Below are positions 10,890 to 26,776 of a stretch of DNA of 64,000 nucleotides, one piece after another. Below the pieces are notes generated by a model. It was not told the DNA's origin. It saw only the letters and a program-made list of their open reading frames with translations, and did no database searches. Each line of letters begins with the position of its first letter. The first letter of the stretch is position 1. This stretch comes from Nicotiana tabacum. Its lineage: Eukaryota > Streptophyta > Magnoliopsida > Solanales > Solanaceae. The stretch spans positions 121,464,643-121,528,642 of the forward strand of contig NC_134096.1 in the NCBI RefSeq assembly GCF_000715075.1. Direction: 5' to 3'. A program made the position numbers and the translations under genes.

Positions 10890-12651
10890 GATAAACAATT
10901 CTTGTCATGCCATTCAACATTTTCTTGAGAATAAATTTGGTTCTGGTTCTAACGCCGAGAATTTTGATGAATCAAACTTGCTATACTCAAACCACAAGTA
11001 CAATTCCTTAATAAATCTTGTTTGTGCAAAAAATTGAGTTTCTTGGATTAAAGGACTGGAAAGAGAGTTATGTAGTGGCTCCGAATACTTGTAAAGAAAT
11101 TACTACATAAGTAGTATTCTTCTTCATCTTATGTTGTAATTAGACGACTATGGCTTTTGAGTGTTATGCTGTGTACATTCTTGAAAAAGTTGTAGATTTA
11201 TAATACTACTTATGTAGACTGACAACTGACTAAGGGTGTATAACTATGGGAGTACAACTTTTTTCAATTTGTAGCTGGTCAAATTTTATGTCGAGAAGAA
11301 CTTATATTAGAAAATATGGTATCTCATTTGTTTTGCACTATGTAATTCGTAAAAGAATTGAAGATATAGTAAAAGTTCATAGTGTGGGGAGAGTGTAGAC
11401 AATTACCAAACTGAAGATGTTAGCTTGTAAAATTATTATTATTATTAATTATTATTATTATGTAGTAGTAGTCAGATCAGTATTGTTAGTCAGATTCTGA
11501 CTTTCTTCGTTCATGTATATTTATTTATATTCATTTTTGTTGTGTGGTGGAGAATGAATGTGGGGGATGCGCAAACACGTCTTTAGCTATGTCGAAGGTC
11601 AATCAAAAAACTCCCTGCCCCCACTAAAAAGAAAAGGAAAGTAAAGTTAATCAATGAGGAGACTCAGACGTGAGTAATCATTCACCCCAAAAGAGAAGAA
11701 AATAGGAAAACCGACAGTCGCTAATTCACCATGCTACGGTCTTGTTAACTTGTGTGGGTATGGATGGGGCAGAGTTATGAGTTTTAAGTTTCATGTAATA
11801 ACAGTGTAAAAAGTCTTTATAAAAATATCATTTATTAGATAATTATAAAAATTATAATTGGTAATTTAATGAAAATAATAAATAATTTGCTATTATATAT
11901 TAAAATTTAGTGATAATATAAAAAATATTTACACTACCAATGCATGTAACTTAAATCCCAAATCTATATAGCATCACAACCTTATGGCTTCCACTATTAT
12001 GTTGTTGTTTATTATAATTATGGTTCAGCCATTAAAATTTGCCCATTTTTTAATATGCACAGACATTCAATTTTAATAACTAATTTTCATTCTGTTATCT
12101 AAGGTTAAAGATTACTTGTCCTTTCAAGATATGGGTCCAAGAGAATTTTTAGTTTACAATACAAAACTACCCTCACAACTTTTCTGGAGAAATGTCTTAC
12201 AGTCATTTTCGAAGAAAAAAAATACTACTTATAACATTACCAACATGCGTGCACATTTATGTAAGTATATATAATATATAAAAGTCAATTTTCCTGTCTT
12301 AATCTACAGTTGCATATACTACTTGTTCCAATACACCAAAAGACTTTGTTTTGAGAAATTATATTTCTTTACTAATAGTTAATTTGCCACGGTATTTCCA
12401 GCATGATCTGGCCCACGGAGTTAAAAAAACAAGTGTCAGTTTTCCCACCCGTACATAATTAGAATGCATTTATAATACCTACCAGAAAATGTGTTTTACA
12501 TACCCCCACCTACCACTCTACCAGTCCTCATCCTGCTTAAACAATTCCATCATTCGTCATTTTAAACCACAGTTAAAAAGTTAGTCGCAGTTTTTCATGT
12601 GTTTCCCGAGTTAAGTTATAGGGAACCTTAAAGGTCATTTTTTTCTAATGT
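10890..12651. other. Intergenic spacer between the two protease genes
   Basis: 3' UTR of copy A followed by AT-rich DNA with no open frame of note. Contains an ATT microsatellite at 11432-11461. The last 100 bp is the promoter of copy B. Confidence 0.6.
11432..11461. repeat. (ATT)n microsatellite
   Basis: About ten ATT units, one interrupted, between the two protease genes. Confidence 0.9.
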
Positions 12652-12658
12652 TATAAAT
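12652..12658 (+). promoter_or_regulatory. TATA box of second granulin protease gene
   Basis: TATAAAT about 60 bp upstream of the ATG at 12716, matching the spacing in copy A. The bases around the ATG (TTACTGAAAAATGGGAA) are nearly identical in the two genes. Confidence 0.55.
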
Positions 12659-12715
12659 CATTGAGAGTAGGGATATATTATCACAAATTCTTTAACTGGT
12701 TAGTGTTACTGAAAA

Positions 12716-16322
<3,607 letters not shown>

Positions 16323-16763
16323 AAGGAACATTTCTTAACCAAAAACCACAAAAACAATTGTACTTTAGTTTGTTAAATGTATGCTTAAAATAACAGTTGG
16401 AAAGTGTGAAAATGATATCAGGATGTCACATCAAACTGAGAGATAATAAACAAGTAGCATTGCAATGTATTAATTTGACTTCTAAAAATTTGTGGATGTT
16501 GCCAACTAATGACCTAAATTATTAGTTTACATAGAAACGAGATGCTCTACTCAGAAAACCCCAGTCCTTTTTTGAGACGGATAGAGCACTTTTGGCTGGC
16601 TAATATCCGATCGACTTGTTGATAATTGGTAAATAAGGGTTGGACGAGAAATGTTTTGGGAGTAACGATAACAACGTCCATCACAATCTTGTTGAAATAA
16701 ATATCCAGTACGTTTATATGTATGTATCAACGGATAAAATTTTAGGACAAATTGTACTCAAAA

Positions 16764-17453
16764 ATGGGGAATACACAAAAGGCCCACCTTTTACTTCTTC
16801 TTGGTTTCGCCCTTTTCTTTATCTCAGCTGCGCAACCATCTCCTCCACCGCCTTCTCCAAAATCAAATGAATGTGAAGACGGCTTGTATTACTGTCCAGA
16901 ACATCAAACATGCTGCTGTGGTGTAGATTTCTATGGCATGTGTTTAGTTCATGGTTGCTGTCCTCTTGAAAATGGTGTTTGCTGTGAGGGATCAAATTTG
17001 TGCTGCCCAACTGACTTTCCATTTTGTGATGTTTTACAAGGCACATGCCACAAGGTATGACTTAATCTTCAGTTTCTCCTTGTTACCACCATTCTTTTTA
17101 ATCTTCAATAGCTTCTTCGCATAGAGACAGCGGCAGATCTAGGATTTCAACTTAAAAGGTTTCAATTCTTATATTTTTACCATTAAACCCATTACACAAC
17201 TAAAACTATGAGTTCAAAACGTAATACTTAATGAACTTTAGTCTAGTGATATTTTGTGGGGTCTTCCACACGCAAGATATGTGTGAGTCGGATTTTCACA
17301 CCCCTTCTATTTCCTCTTTCTCCCAATGTAATAAGATATGTTGTTAATAAGATTCTCACATTTGTTACCCTTTTATAGGACTATTGGAGACAAAATTGGA
17401 GTTGCTGCAAGGAAGAGAAGAATGTCCAAATTCAAGCTACCATGGAGTACTAG
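16764..17453 (+). CDS. Small secreted granulin gene lacking the protease domain
   Basis: Exon 1 (16764-17054, 97 codons) has the family signal peptide start MGNTQ, then directly a PSPPPPSPK linker and a complete granulin cysteine pattern (CPEHQTCCC...GCCPLENGVCC...LCCPTDFPFC). Prodomain and protease domain are absent, as if one deletion fused signal peptide to linker in frame. Exon 2 starts at 17379 after the conserved donor/acceptor pair. It is out of frame with the ancestral basic tail, adding 24 residues and stopping at 17451-17453; the old tail frame (KRRMSKFKLPW) continues to 17526. Predicted product about 121 aa. It could be a functional granulin peptide or a decaying copy. Transcript evidence would decide. 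Confidence 0.6.
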
Positions 17454-17526
17454 TGGTACTAAGGGAATAAAAGAAATGGACCAAACTCTCCGATGGAACA
17501 GGAATCAGTTTCCTGCAGTGCGCTGA

Positions 17527-18282
17527 AAGAAATTACTAAGTTATTATAACATTTATCATCCCAATGGCCACTTTTAGTGTCTTTATCGGGATCTTGTTGT
17601 CTAATAAAGATTGTAGAAAAATATATACAATTCAAAAGAAAAATAATGTACAAAAATTCCTTTGGTAATCTATGTATAATAGTTTGGGTATAATACCTCA
17701 TCTATTGAGATACTAGCTTAGGGGAGTTTAGATATTGCCACGCTCGAGGAGAATCACAACTTTGTCACTTAAAATATTACTCAACATGTTCCGAAAACCC
17801 TAAATGTCCTATTCTAGTATAGGAAAATTAATGACAGATTAATTTTTAGAGTGAAATACTGTCGTTAAATTATATGATATAATTTTGGAAGGGGCATATT
17901 GCTTCGGGAGGAATTAGAATGAAAAATTGCTCTTGCAATATCTCGATATTTCACAAACCAAGAAAGATGAGATGACACTCAAATATCATCCATATACATA
18001 ATTATATTTTTGAATTGGGTAGGACTTCTACTTTGAAGATAAGATCTTTGATTATTACTAGCCATTAACAAGGGTGTCACAGATTCACTTTTCAGTCCTC
18101 TCCATTCAAGAAAATCAACATTTAGATTCATGAAAGGAGTTGTTCTTGTGGTTTTAATTAGAAACAAGAAAGCGTCTATAAATCCTGGCCGTCAGGAGCC
18201 ATTTGACAATCTACGACTCTTCTTTGGTATAATTATAAACAGTAGATGTTTCTTTCAGCATTTCAATAAATTGATTTCTTTT
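17527..18282. other. Intergenic spacer between convergent granulin genes
   Basis: Separates the plus-strand small granulin gene from the minus-strand dead protease copy, tail to tail. AT-rich, no recognised feature. Confidence 0.6.
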
Positions 18283-18542
18283 CTACTGCGGAGGCTGATC
18301 CATCTCCCTTATTGCTTTACTCCTCCACGACGATTTGTACATTGCCGTTCTTCTCTTCTTTGCTGCAACTCCAACATAGTCTCCATACTTCTTCAAAAAG
18401 GAGAACAATACATGAAACCAATTAGTAGCTGTCATTCAATTATTCAGAAAATATTATTCAGGTAAATTAATGATCAAGTAGGGATTGGTTAATTCTCATC
18501 CCAAGTGATCACATATGCCAGCTTGGGAATTTTCAAGTGCTA

Positions 18543-19028
<486 letters not shown>

Positions 19029-19153
19029 TTACAACATCCATGTCATGATTTCTGAAAGGGAAAAGGACAGTACTAACAAAGATAAATAGATAAGAGTTTA
19101 CCCTTTATATAGTTGAAAATCCAAGCTAGATCCATCTATGCCAACACTAACAG

Positions 19154-20270
19154 TGTTAATATTATGTAAAGGAATGACACAAATAAATGTTTAATAAACG
19201 GCGAAGTTTTTATATCTTCAAACCGAATAAAACTGATGTAGAAAATCACGTAGATTTTAATCTCCAACGGAGTAGAAAATTCCTAGAATTTTAATCTCCG
19301 AATAACAGATAGTAAACCAAAACAGAATATACGTTAAAGTAAACAAATGGAGTAGAAAACCACTAAGGCTTTAATCTCCAAAACGGGAGTAGAAAACCAC
19401 GAAGATTTTAGTCTCCAGAATAGTGAGTATAACACAAATACAGAAAATAGATAAGTTCCTTAAGCTTGTTAATATTCTGTATTTGTAAAATAATTCTGGA
19501 GAAGAACAGAACGTATAAACAGAAATGTAGAAGAAATAGAAATTAATCTGAGCCCACTGAATTCACAGTGTTTCCTTAAGGAACTTAATCCCCTCCTAGT
19601 ACCTGAGGTTGTGGATTATTTTCTCTCGGGATAGAACAGATTACACACTGGTGTAGCGGTACTTCAAACCCCAGTGTTTCAACGTACACAAATGGCGGCA
19701 GCAAATCACACTTACTATTGCTTTGTTGTAATTAAAACAATGCAGAAAGGAAGAGGAGAATTCAGAAATTTCGTAAGAAAAATCTGAGGGAATGGTCTTC
19801 TATTTATAGCCAACAGGTTGGGTTTAAAGGAAGAGATACAACTCTTCAGAAGGCCTGTCATGACTTTTTACGTAAAACGGCCATAACATAAATGGCTATT
19901 TACACAAAATAAAACGGGAATTTAAAACGTGGAGGAAAATTAATTTTCTATTACAAAAATGGATAATTTGAATTAAATAATATTACATTAATATTTAATA
20001 TTAATGAATAAATTTGGTCCAAAAAATTAATCAATCAATTGACCAAATCCGAATCCAAAGCCGAGCGACGACGACAGCGCGAGACTTGCCTTCTTATTAA
20101 CTCTTTAAGAGCTAGAAGAAAAGCAATTATATATATACCCATCAAAAGTCTTTTCCTCCTCCAATATGGGACAATGTCCCTTTGTCAGGGAAGAAAAATT
20201 AAATTTTTATTTTTCCCTCCATTTCTGATTTACCATGTTTTAAGCTAAAATAAGCTTAAAACCCCCAACA
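19154..20270. mobile_element. Solo LTR in exon 3 of the dead protease gene
   Basis: 1,117 bp beginning TGTTAAT and ending CCAACA, flanked by a perfect 5-bp duplication AACAG (19149-19153 and 20271-20275). There is no internal sequence, so it formed by LTR-LTR recombination. The exon 3 reading resumes directly on the other side, which fixes both ends. Orientation and superfamily are not settled. Confidence 0.88.
19238..19417. repeat. Four-copy motif repeat inside the solo LTR
   Basis: A motif of about 28 bp (GTAGAAAAYCAC...TTTTAATCTCC) starts at 19238, 19272, 19352 and 19389, each copy slightly different. Possibly U3 enhancer repeats. Confidence 0.75.
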
Positions 20271-20984
20271 AACAGGTTGTTGAGCAACAACACACTTTCC
20301 TCTTGTGCAACATCTTGGTATCCATCAATTGTTAGTCTTCTCTTGTTAAAGAAAAATGTTAAGGACTTTCTTTATTATAACTAAAATATATTGTTTGTGT
20401 AAGAAATGGATTCAGATTAAGAGGAAATAGAAACATTGTATGCCTTGGTGATATTGTAGGTGCCTTGAGAGGCAGTATAGGATAATCAGAAGCTGAATCA
20501 ATGCCATCATTGTTGATCACTCAATCAAAAGCAGAGTCCATAAGTCCACCATCACAACCAGAATTGGATGAATCACAACTGACAAGTTGTTGTTCAGAAA
20601 GGTTAACAAGTTCACCAGTGACTATTGCATTTATTCCCTCCATTGATCCACATGCCGAAAATGCCCAACAAGACCCTGACAATGTTATGCAGATATCAGA
20701 TACATTTTACAAAATGTGACTTTATTGTTACAGTGGGTGAAGTTCAGTGACTCAAGTTTTGGTGATATCAGCATGTTATTTGAGACTTACTAGACCAAGA
20801 AAGTCCCCGTACTGATTGCAAAAGTTGCAGATTTAACTACTCCCATTTGATTTTATTCTTTCTTTAATTTCTTAAACGGGAACCACATAGGCTATCATAA
20901 CTAAATGAAATTATGTATGAAAAATCCAAATGAGCTCAAGGGAACTTTAATAATAACAATAACGACAACAATAATTACAAATAC

Positions 20985-21006
20985 AATAATAATAATAATA
21001 ATAATA
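20985..21006. repeat. (AAT)n microsatellite
   Basis: About seven AAT units in intron 1 of the dead protease gene. Confidence 0.85.
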
Positions 21007-21592
21007 GTGAGTGTTGATTTTCTTTTAATCAGGGATGAAATACCGTGTAGGCTTGTAACAATTGAATAAAAATGGAAAAAGAAAAGAAAGCTTACCACAA
21101 TTTCCTTGATTTTTAACATGAGTGACAATCCCATGTTTCCTCCAATCCAAAGCAGGAGGAGCATGGCAAGAAGTCATTGAAGGTTTTCTCTCCACATTTC
21201 TCATCTAAATGGTCTTTTCCTTGTTAAAAGGGTATCTTAATCTTAGAACTATGAACTTCCCTGAACTTCTCATTACTCATATCAGCAAAGTTGGTCAACC
21301 CAACCAAATGGTCTGAATCTGATTTTCTCTTTGAATTCTTCTGCATTATATACTTCACATTACTTATAAAAATCTGCAACCTCTTCTCTTCTTCTTTTTC
21401 ATGCTTATAAAGTTTTCCATGCTTCTTTTTCCAATCCTGGAAAAGTCTAAAAACTATTTCATCTTGAAAAAACTCATTTTGTCTGTCTGGTATTTTTGAA
21501 TCACTAAGAAAAGAAGAAACTTGACGTGATAATGCAACTAAGATCAAGAATAGAAGTGAAAAAAGAAGAAAGAGGTGCGTTGTTTGTGGATT

Positions 21593-21856
21593 TAATGGAA
21601 GAAGCAACAGAGTAGTTGGAGTGAAGCTATTAAGAGCAATTAGCTGTTAAGCACAATTAGTGAGCTGTTAAAAAATTAGTTACAAATCAGTTAGGAACAC
21701 GTGAGGTGCACGTGTGAGAAGTGAGACACTAAACACTTGTATATAGCTGAGCATCGGCTCATTTCTTAGAAGATGAATAACAGAATTTCCCTTTCTCTTC
21801 TTCCTTCTTCCCTAAGAAATTAGGTTCGATTCTCATCTGCATGGCTTAATTTCACA
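21593..21856 (+). repeat. Left (5') LTR of the TA...CA copia
   Basis: 264 bp, TAATGGAAG to TTTCACA, directly followed by the Met-tRNA primer site. Confidence 0.92.
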
Positions 21857-21871
21857 TGGTATCAGAGCGGG
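21857..21871 (+). other. Primer binding site (initiator Met-tRNA)
   Basis: TGGTATCAGAGCGGG, the standard plant copia primer site, with no spacer after the LTR. Confidence 0.92.
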
Positions 21872-22009
21872 TTGCTTGACGACGATTCATGCTCGTAATT
21901 TCGAGATTCGCAGAGGGACACGAAGCACATATCTGTGTAATTTTGTGAGTCGCAGAAGAACATGAAGCTCAAATTTCTGTAAAAATAGCAGGAAATGAGG
22001 TTACTTCAC

Positions 22010-22880
22010 TTGACCACAATCATCTGTTGTATCTTCAAGCTGGAGATGCGCCTGGACTAGTCCTAATTCCGCTCAAACTCACATGGCCAGATAATTACGC
22101 GTTGTGGAGTAGAGCAATAAAATTGGCTCTTCGAGGCAAAGGCAAATTAGGTTTTGTGGATGGAACTTGTGTCAAAAGCATGTATAGAGGAGAATTAGCA
22201 TAACAGTGGGAGAAGTGTAACGCTATTATTCTGTCATGGATAGGAAGCACAGTCATGACTGAATTGATGGCCAGTATTGTGTATGCGTCTAATGCTAAGA
22301 AGGTATGGAGTGAGTTTGAGGAGCGAATTGATAGATCAAATTTGACTAGGATATTTCATTTGTGGACTGAAATTGCTACTTTAAGACAAGGTACTGATTC
22401 TGTCACTTCATATTATTCTAAGATGAATGATTTTTTGGATGAATTAGATGTTTTAGCTCCCCTGCCTTCTTGTGATTGTGAGGAGTCTTTACCTTATGTT
22501 GCGCATTTAAGATCACAAAGGTTGTTGCAGTTCCTTATGGGACTTAATGAGTCCTACAGTAATCTAAGAAGTAATATGCTAGCAAGGAGACCTATAGTGT
22601 CAGTAAATGAAGCTTATGCAACAGTATCTCAGGAGGAAAGCTAAAGATCCCTAGGTGTGGTAGAAATGAACAAGGATCCACTAACAATGTTAGTAGAAAG
22701 AACACACAAAGGTTTTAAGCCTAAGAAGCCTGGTGTAATTTGTGAGCATTGTGGATACAAAGGACACTTGAAGGAAAATTGTTATAAAATTGTTGGCTAC
22801 CCATAGGATTTTAAGAGCAAGAAGAAGAGCACACAATTTAGTGGATTCAGACCTTTTGCTAATTCTACAGTAGCAGGAGA
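22010..22880 (+). pseudogene. copia gag remnant
   Basis: The gag core is readable from about 22010 (PLKLTWPDNYALWSRAIKLA) through WSEFEERIDRSN and SYYSKMNDFLDEL to a CCHC knuckle CEHCGYKGHLKENC near 22740. In-frame stops at 22201 (TAA), 22642 and 22804 break it. Confidence 0.85.
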
Positions 22881-22884
22881 AAAT

Positions 22885-25800
22885 GTGAATTCATCAGAGG
22901 GACAAGGTCATTTCTTCACTGAACAACAATACAAGCAGATTCTAAATATGATGAATAAGCCAACATCAAGTGACAGTGCAGATAACATAACAGGTAACAT
23001 GGCAGGTATGACCTCACTATTATCCAATAATTTTGCTTGTGAATGGATAATAGATATAGGGGCATCATATCATATCACACCATATAAGGAGTTACTGACT
23101 ACTTTTAGAACATTGAGAGATCAAAACACCAGTAGAGTTCAAGTACTTACTGGTGATAGAGCAGAGATCATAAGTATAAGAGATGCATTGATTTTAGGAA
23201 GCTATAAGCTTGAGAATGTTCTGCATGTCCCATATTTCAAGTTTAATCTTCTTTCAGTGTCCAAGATAACCAAACAACTTTCTTGTGTGGTTTTGTTTTT
23301 CCCTGATTTTTGTGTGTTCCAGGGACTCTTCAATGGGAAGGTTATGGGGATTGATAAGGAAAAGGAAGGATTATATATACTACAAGAAGCAATAAAACCC
23401 GCAGTAGGAGCAACAGTTCATAAGGAGGACAATGGTGAAAAGCTATGGCATTGGAGACTAGGGCGTCCTTCTATTGGAGAAATGCAACACATTGCAGATG
23501 TCAAGAATAAAGTAGATGTTGAACTATTAGAATGTTGTGAAATTTGTCCCTTGGCAAAACAGAGCAGAATAAAGTTTCCTACTAGCAACAGTAGATCAAG
23601 TAGTCTTTTTCAGTTGATGCACCTAGATGTATGGAGTCCATACAGAAAACCTACGTATGATAAAATGCACTACTTTGTTACCATAGTGGATGATTACAGT
23701 ATGTGTACTTGGATATATCTAATTCAATCTAAATGTGAAGTATTTGTAGTACTGAAGAACTTCTTTGCTCTAATAAAGAATCAGTTTGATAAGAATATCA
23801 AAATTCTTAGATCTGACAATGGTAGTGAGTTTTTTAACACAAAATGTAATAAACTCCTAGCCTCCTATGGTGTGATTCATCAAAGCATTTGTCCATATAC
23901 TCTACAGTAAAATGGAGTTGTGGAGAGAAAGCATAGACAGATACTAGAAGTGGCACGAGCATTAATCTTTCAAAGCTCAATGCCTATAAAATTTTGGGAA
24001 GATTGTGTTAGAACTGTTGTGTACTTGATCAACAGATTTCCATCAACAGTGCTGCAAGGGAAAACACCATTTGAGTTGCTGCATGGTAAGCTACCTCAAC
24101 TATCTCATCTAAAAGTGTTTGGATGTCTTTGCTATGCGAGCAGATTGCCTAGAGGTGACAAATTCACATCGAGAGCTAGGAAGACTGTATTTGTGGGATA
24201 TTGAGAAACACAGAAAGGTTACAATTTGTATGATTTTGAAGATCATCAATTTTTTGTTAGCATGGATGTTCAGTTCAAGGAATCAATATTTTCTTTTAAA
24301 TTTGAAACTCAAGAGGAACTATGTGACATTTTTCTGTTTAAAGAGACAATAAATACAGGTATAAGCCAGACACATGCAGGAGATTCTCATGCTCAACATC
24401 CTACAAGTGCAGAACTAATACCTGAACCAGGAGAAGAAATGCCACGAGTGGAAAGTTCAACCATTGATTCACCTAATCTCTCTGATGCAGCACCTGACAT
24501 AGAAGATGTAGTGGATCAACCACAGACACATGAAGCCCCTACAACTGCAGTATTTGACCAAGCTGAGACACATCCAGTTGAGTTGACAACAAAAGCATAT
24601 AAACACCATGAGCAACATGATTCTGTTCAAGCACACACACAAAGGAGACCAAGCAGAACAATCAGGCCTCTAATTTGGCTTAGTGACTACATCACTACTG
24701 TCAAGCCAAAGGCACATTGCTCCTATCCTATATCCCAATATGTGACCTACACTCATCTCACTCCCACCTACTAAGCCTACTTGGGTTCTTTCTTTGTGCC
24801 AACCGAACCTAGATCATTCAAGGAGGCTTTTAAAGATCACAATTAGATTCAAGCAATGCAGCAGGAGATTGATGCATTAGAAGGGAACAAAACCTGGGAG
24901 TTAGTTCCACTACCTGCTAGCAAGAGGGCAATAGGCTCAAAGTAGGCATATAAAATTAAGTACAAGGCCAATGTGGAGATAGACAAGTACAAAGCTCGCT
25001 TGGTGGCAAAAGGGTACACACAAAGGGAAGGACTATACTATCATGACACCTTCTCTCCAGTCACAAAAATGGTCACAATTAAAACAGTCATCAGTGCGGC
25101 AGCTTCAAAGAACTAGTTTTTATACCAAATGGATGTCAACAATGATTTTCTTCAAGGAGATTTATATGAAGAAGTCTATATGGACTTACCTCAAGGTTTT
25201 TATAGACATAGGGAGTATAGGGTATGCAAACTCTTGAAATCTTTGTATGGATTCAAACAAGCGTCGAGGCAATGGAATATCAAGCTAACTATTGTTCTGT
25301 TACAAGTAGGATACTGGCAGAGTCCTCATGATCATTCTCTGTTCACTAAACAAAGAAAAGGGTGTATTGTGATTATTTTAATCTATGTTGATGATCTGCT
25401 TATTACTGGGAGTGATAAGGACCTCATTGAAGAAGCTACACAGACCTTACACAACAATTTCAAGGTCAAAGCTCTTGGAGAACTCAAATATTTTTTGGGG
25501 ATTGAAGTATTGAGATCAAAGCAAGGGATACTTCTCAATCAGAGGAAATATGCCTTAGAATAAATTTCTGATGTTGGACTCAGTGGTGCAAAGCCAGTCA
25601 CAACACCACTTGAAGCCAATACCAGACTAACCACTGTTGAATTTGACAAATTGACTGGTGACACTGATGATCCTTTACTTGAAGACATATGCAGTTATCA
25701 AAAATTAATTGGGAAGCTGATCTATCTTACCATCACACGCCCAGACATTTGCTTCACAGTTCAGGTACTCAGTCAATTCATGCAGCAGCCAAAAAGGTCA

Positions 25801-26307
25801 CACAGGGAAGGAGCATTGATAGTGGTGAGATATATCAAGGGTAGTCCTGGTTTAGGGGTTTGTCTAAGCCAGACCTCAGTCACTCAATTAACAACATATT
25901 GCGACTCTGATTGGGCTGCTTGTCCTAACACTAGGCGCTCAGTCACAGGATATGTCATTAAGCTAGGTGATTCTCTGATCTCATGGAAGCCAAAGAAATA
26001 ACACACAGTCAGTCGAAGCTCAGCAGAAGCTGAATATCGCAGCATGGCAGCTAGTGTGGCAAAAATTGTGTGGTTAGTTGGATTACTACAAGACTTAGGT
26101 GTACTTATCTCTAGACCAATCGAACTTCATTGTGATAGCAAAGCAGCTATCCAAATTGCAGCAAATCCCATATTTCATGAGCGCACCAAGCATATAGACA
26201 TTGATTGTCATTTTATCCAAGAAAAGGTGAAAGAAGGGCTTATTGAAACCAAGTATGTTGCTACATAATCTCAGATTGCAAATCTCCTAACTAAAGGTTT
26301 GGGAGTC
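22885..26307 (+). pseudogene. copia pol remnant (protease, integrase, RT, RNase H)
   Basis: Protease region has WIIDIGASYHIT (catalytic DSG changed to DIG). Integrase has HLDVW, LRSDNGSEF and, after a stop at 23908, GVVERKH. The connector ends with stops at 24202 and 24774. RT has QMDVNNDFLQGDL and the catalytic YVDDLL near 25387. RNase H has YCDSDWA, SSAEAEYRSM and HCDSKAAI. Order protease-integrase-RT-RNase H is copia. Further stops at 25561, 25999 and 26266 mean it cannot make a polyprotein. Confidence 0.88.
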
Positions 26308-26376
26308 AGCCAGCATCATCTCCTTTTGTCCAAGCTAGGAGTGCTCGATATCTTTCACCCTCCAGCTTGAGGGGAG

Positions 26377-26690
26377 TAATGGAAGAAGCAACATAGCAGC
26401 TGGAGTGAAGCTATTAAGAGCAATTAGTTATTAAGTACAATTAGTGAGCTGTTAGAAAATTAGTTACAAATCAGTTAGGAACACGTGAGGTGCACGTGTG
26501 AGAAGTGAGACACTAAACACTTGTATATAGCTGAGCATCAGCTCATTTCTTAGAAGATGAATAACAGAATTTCCCTTTCTCTTCTTCCTTCTTCCCTAAG
26601 AAATTAGGTTCTATTCTCATCTGCATTTCTCTTCTTCCTTCTTCCCTAAGAAATTAGGTTCGATTCTCATCTGCATGGCTTAATTTCACA
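26377..26690 (+). repeat. Right (3') LTR with internal 50-bp duplication
   Basis: 314 bp. It matches the left LTR except for point changes and a tandem duplication near the 3' end, where the segment TTTCTCTTCTTCC...CATCTGCA occurs twice. The length difference to the left LTR is exactly 50 bp. Confidence 0.9.
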
Positions 26691-26767
26691 GGATTTCCCA
26701 TTTTATATGAAACAATTAACAACAATTACATGATTTTGATATAATTTCTGTTGCTATTCTTACATTG

Positions 26768-26776
26768 TTATATATA
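26768..26776 (-). promoter_or_regulatory. TATA box of the dead protease copy
   Basis: Minus strand reads TATATATAA about 67 bp before the ATG at 26701. Spacing is as in copies A and B. Confidence 0.5.

Larger units (their letters stand above)
21593..26690 (+). mobile_element. Complete Ty1-copia element with TA...CA ends
   Basis: 5,098 bp on the plus strand, inserted 11 bp into the coding sequence of the dead protease gene. Perfect 5-bp duplication GGATT at 21588-21592 and 26691-26695. LTRs are 264 bp (left) and 314 bp (right); both begin TAATGG and end TTCACA, so the terminal dinucleotides are TA/CA. Primer site TGGTATCAGAGCGGG follows at 21857, and a purine tract (TTGAGGGGAG) precedes the right LTR. 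Hand comparison gives 8-9 mismatches over 264 bases, suggesting a fairly recent insertion. The coding region is broken by at least nine in-frame stops, so the copy is non-autonomous. Confidence 0.93.
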
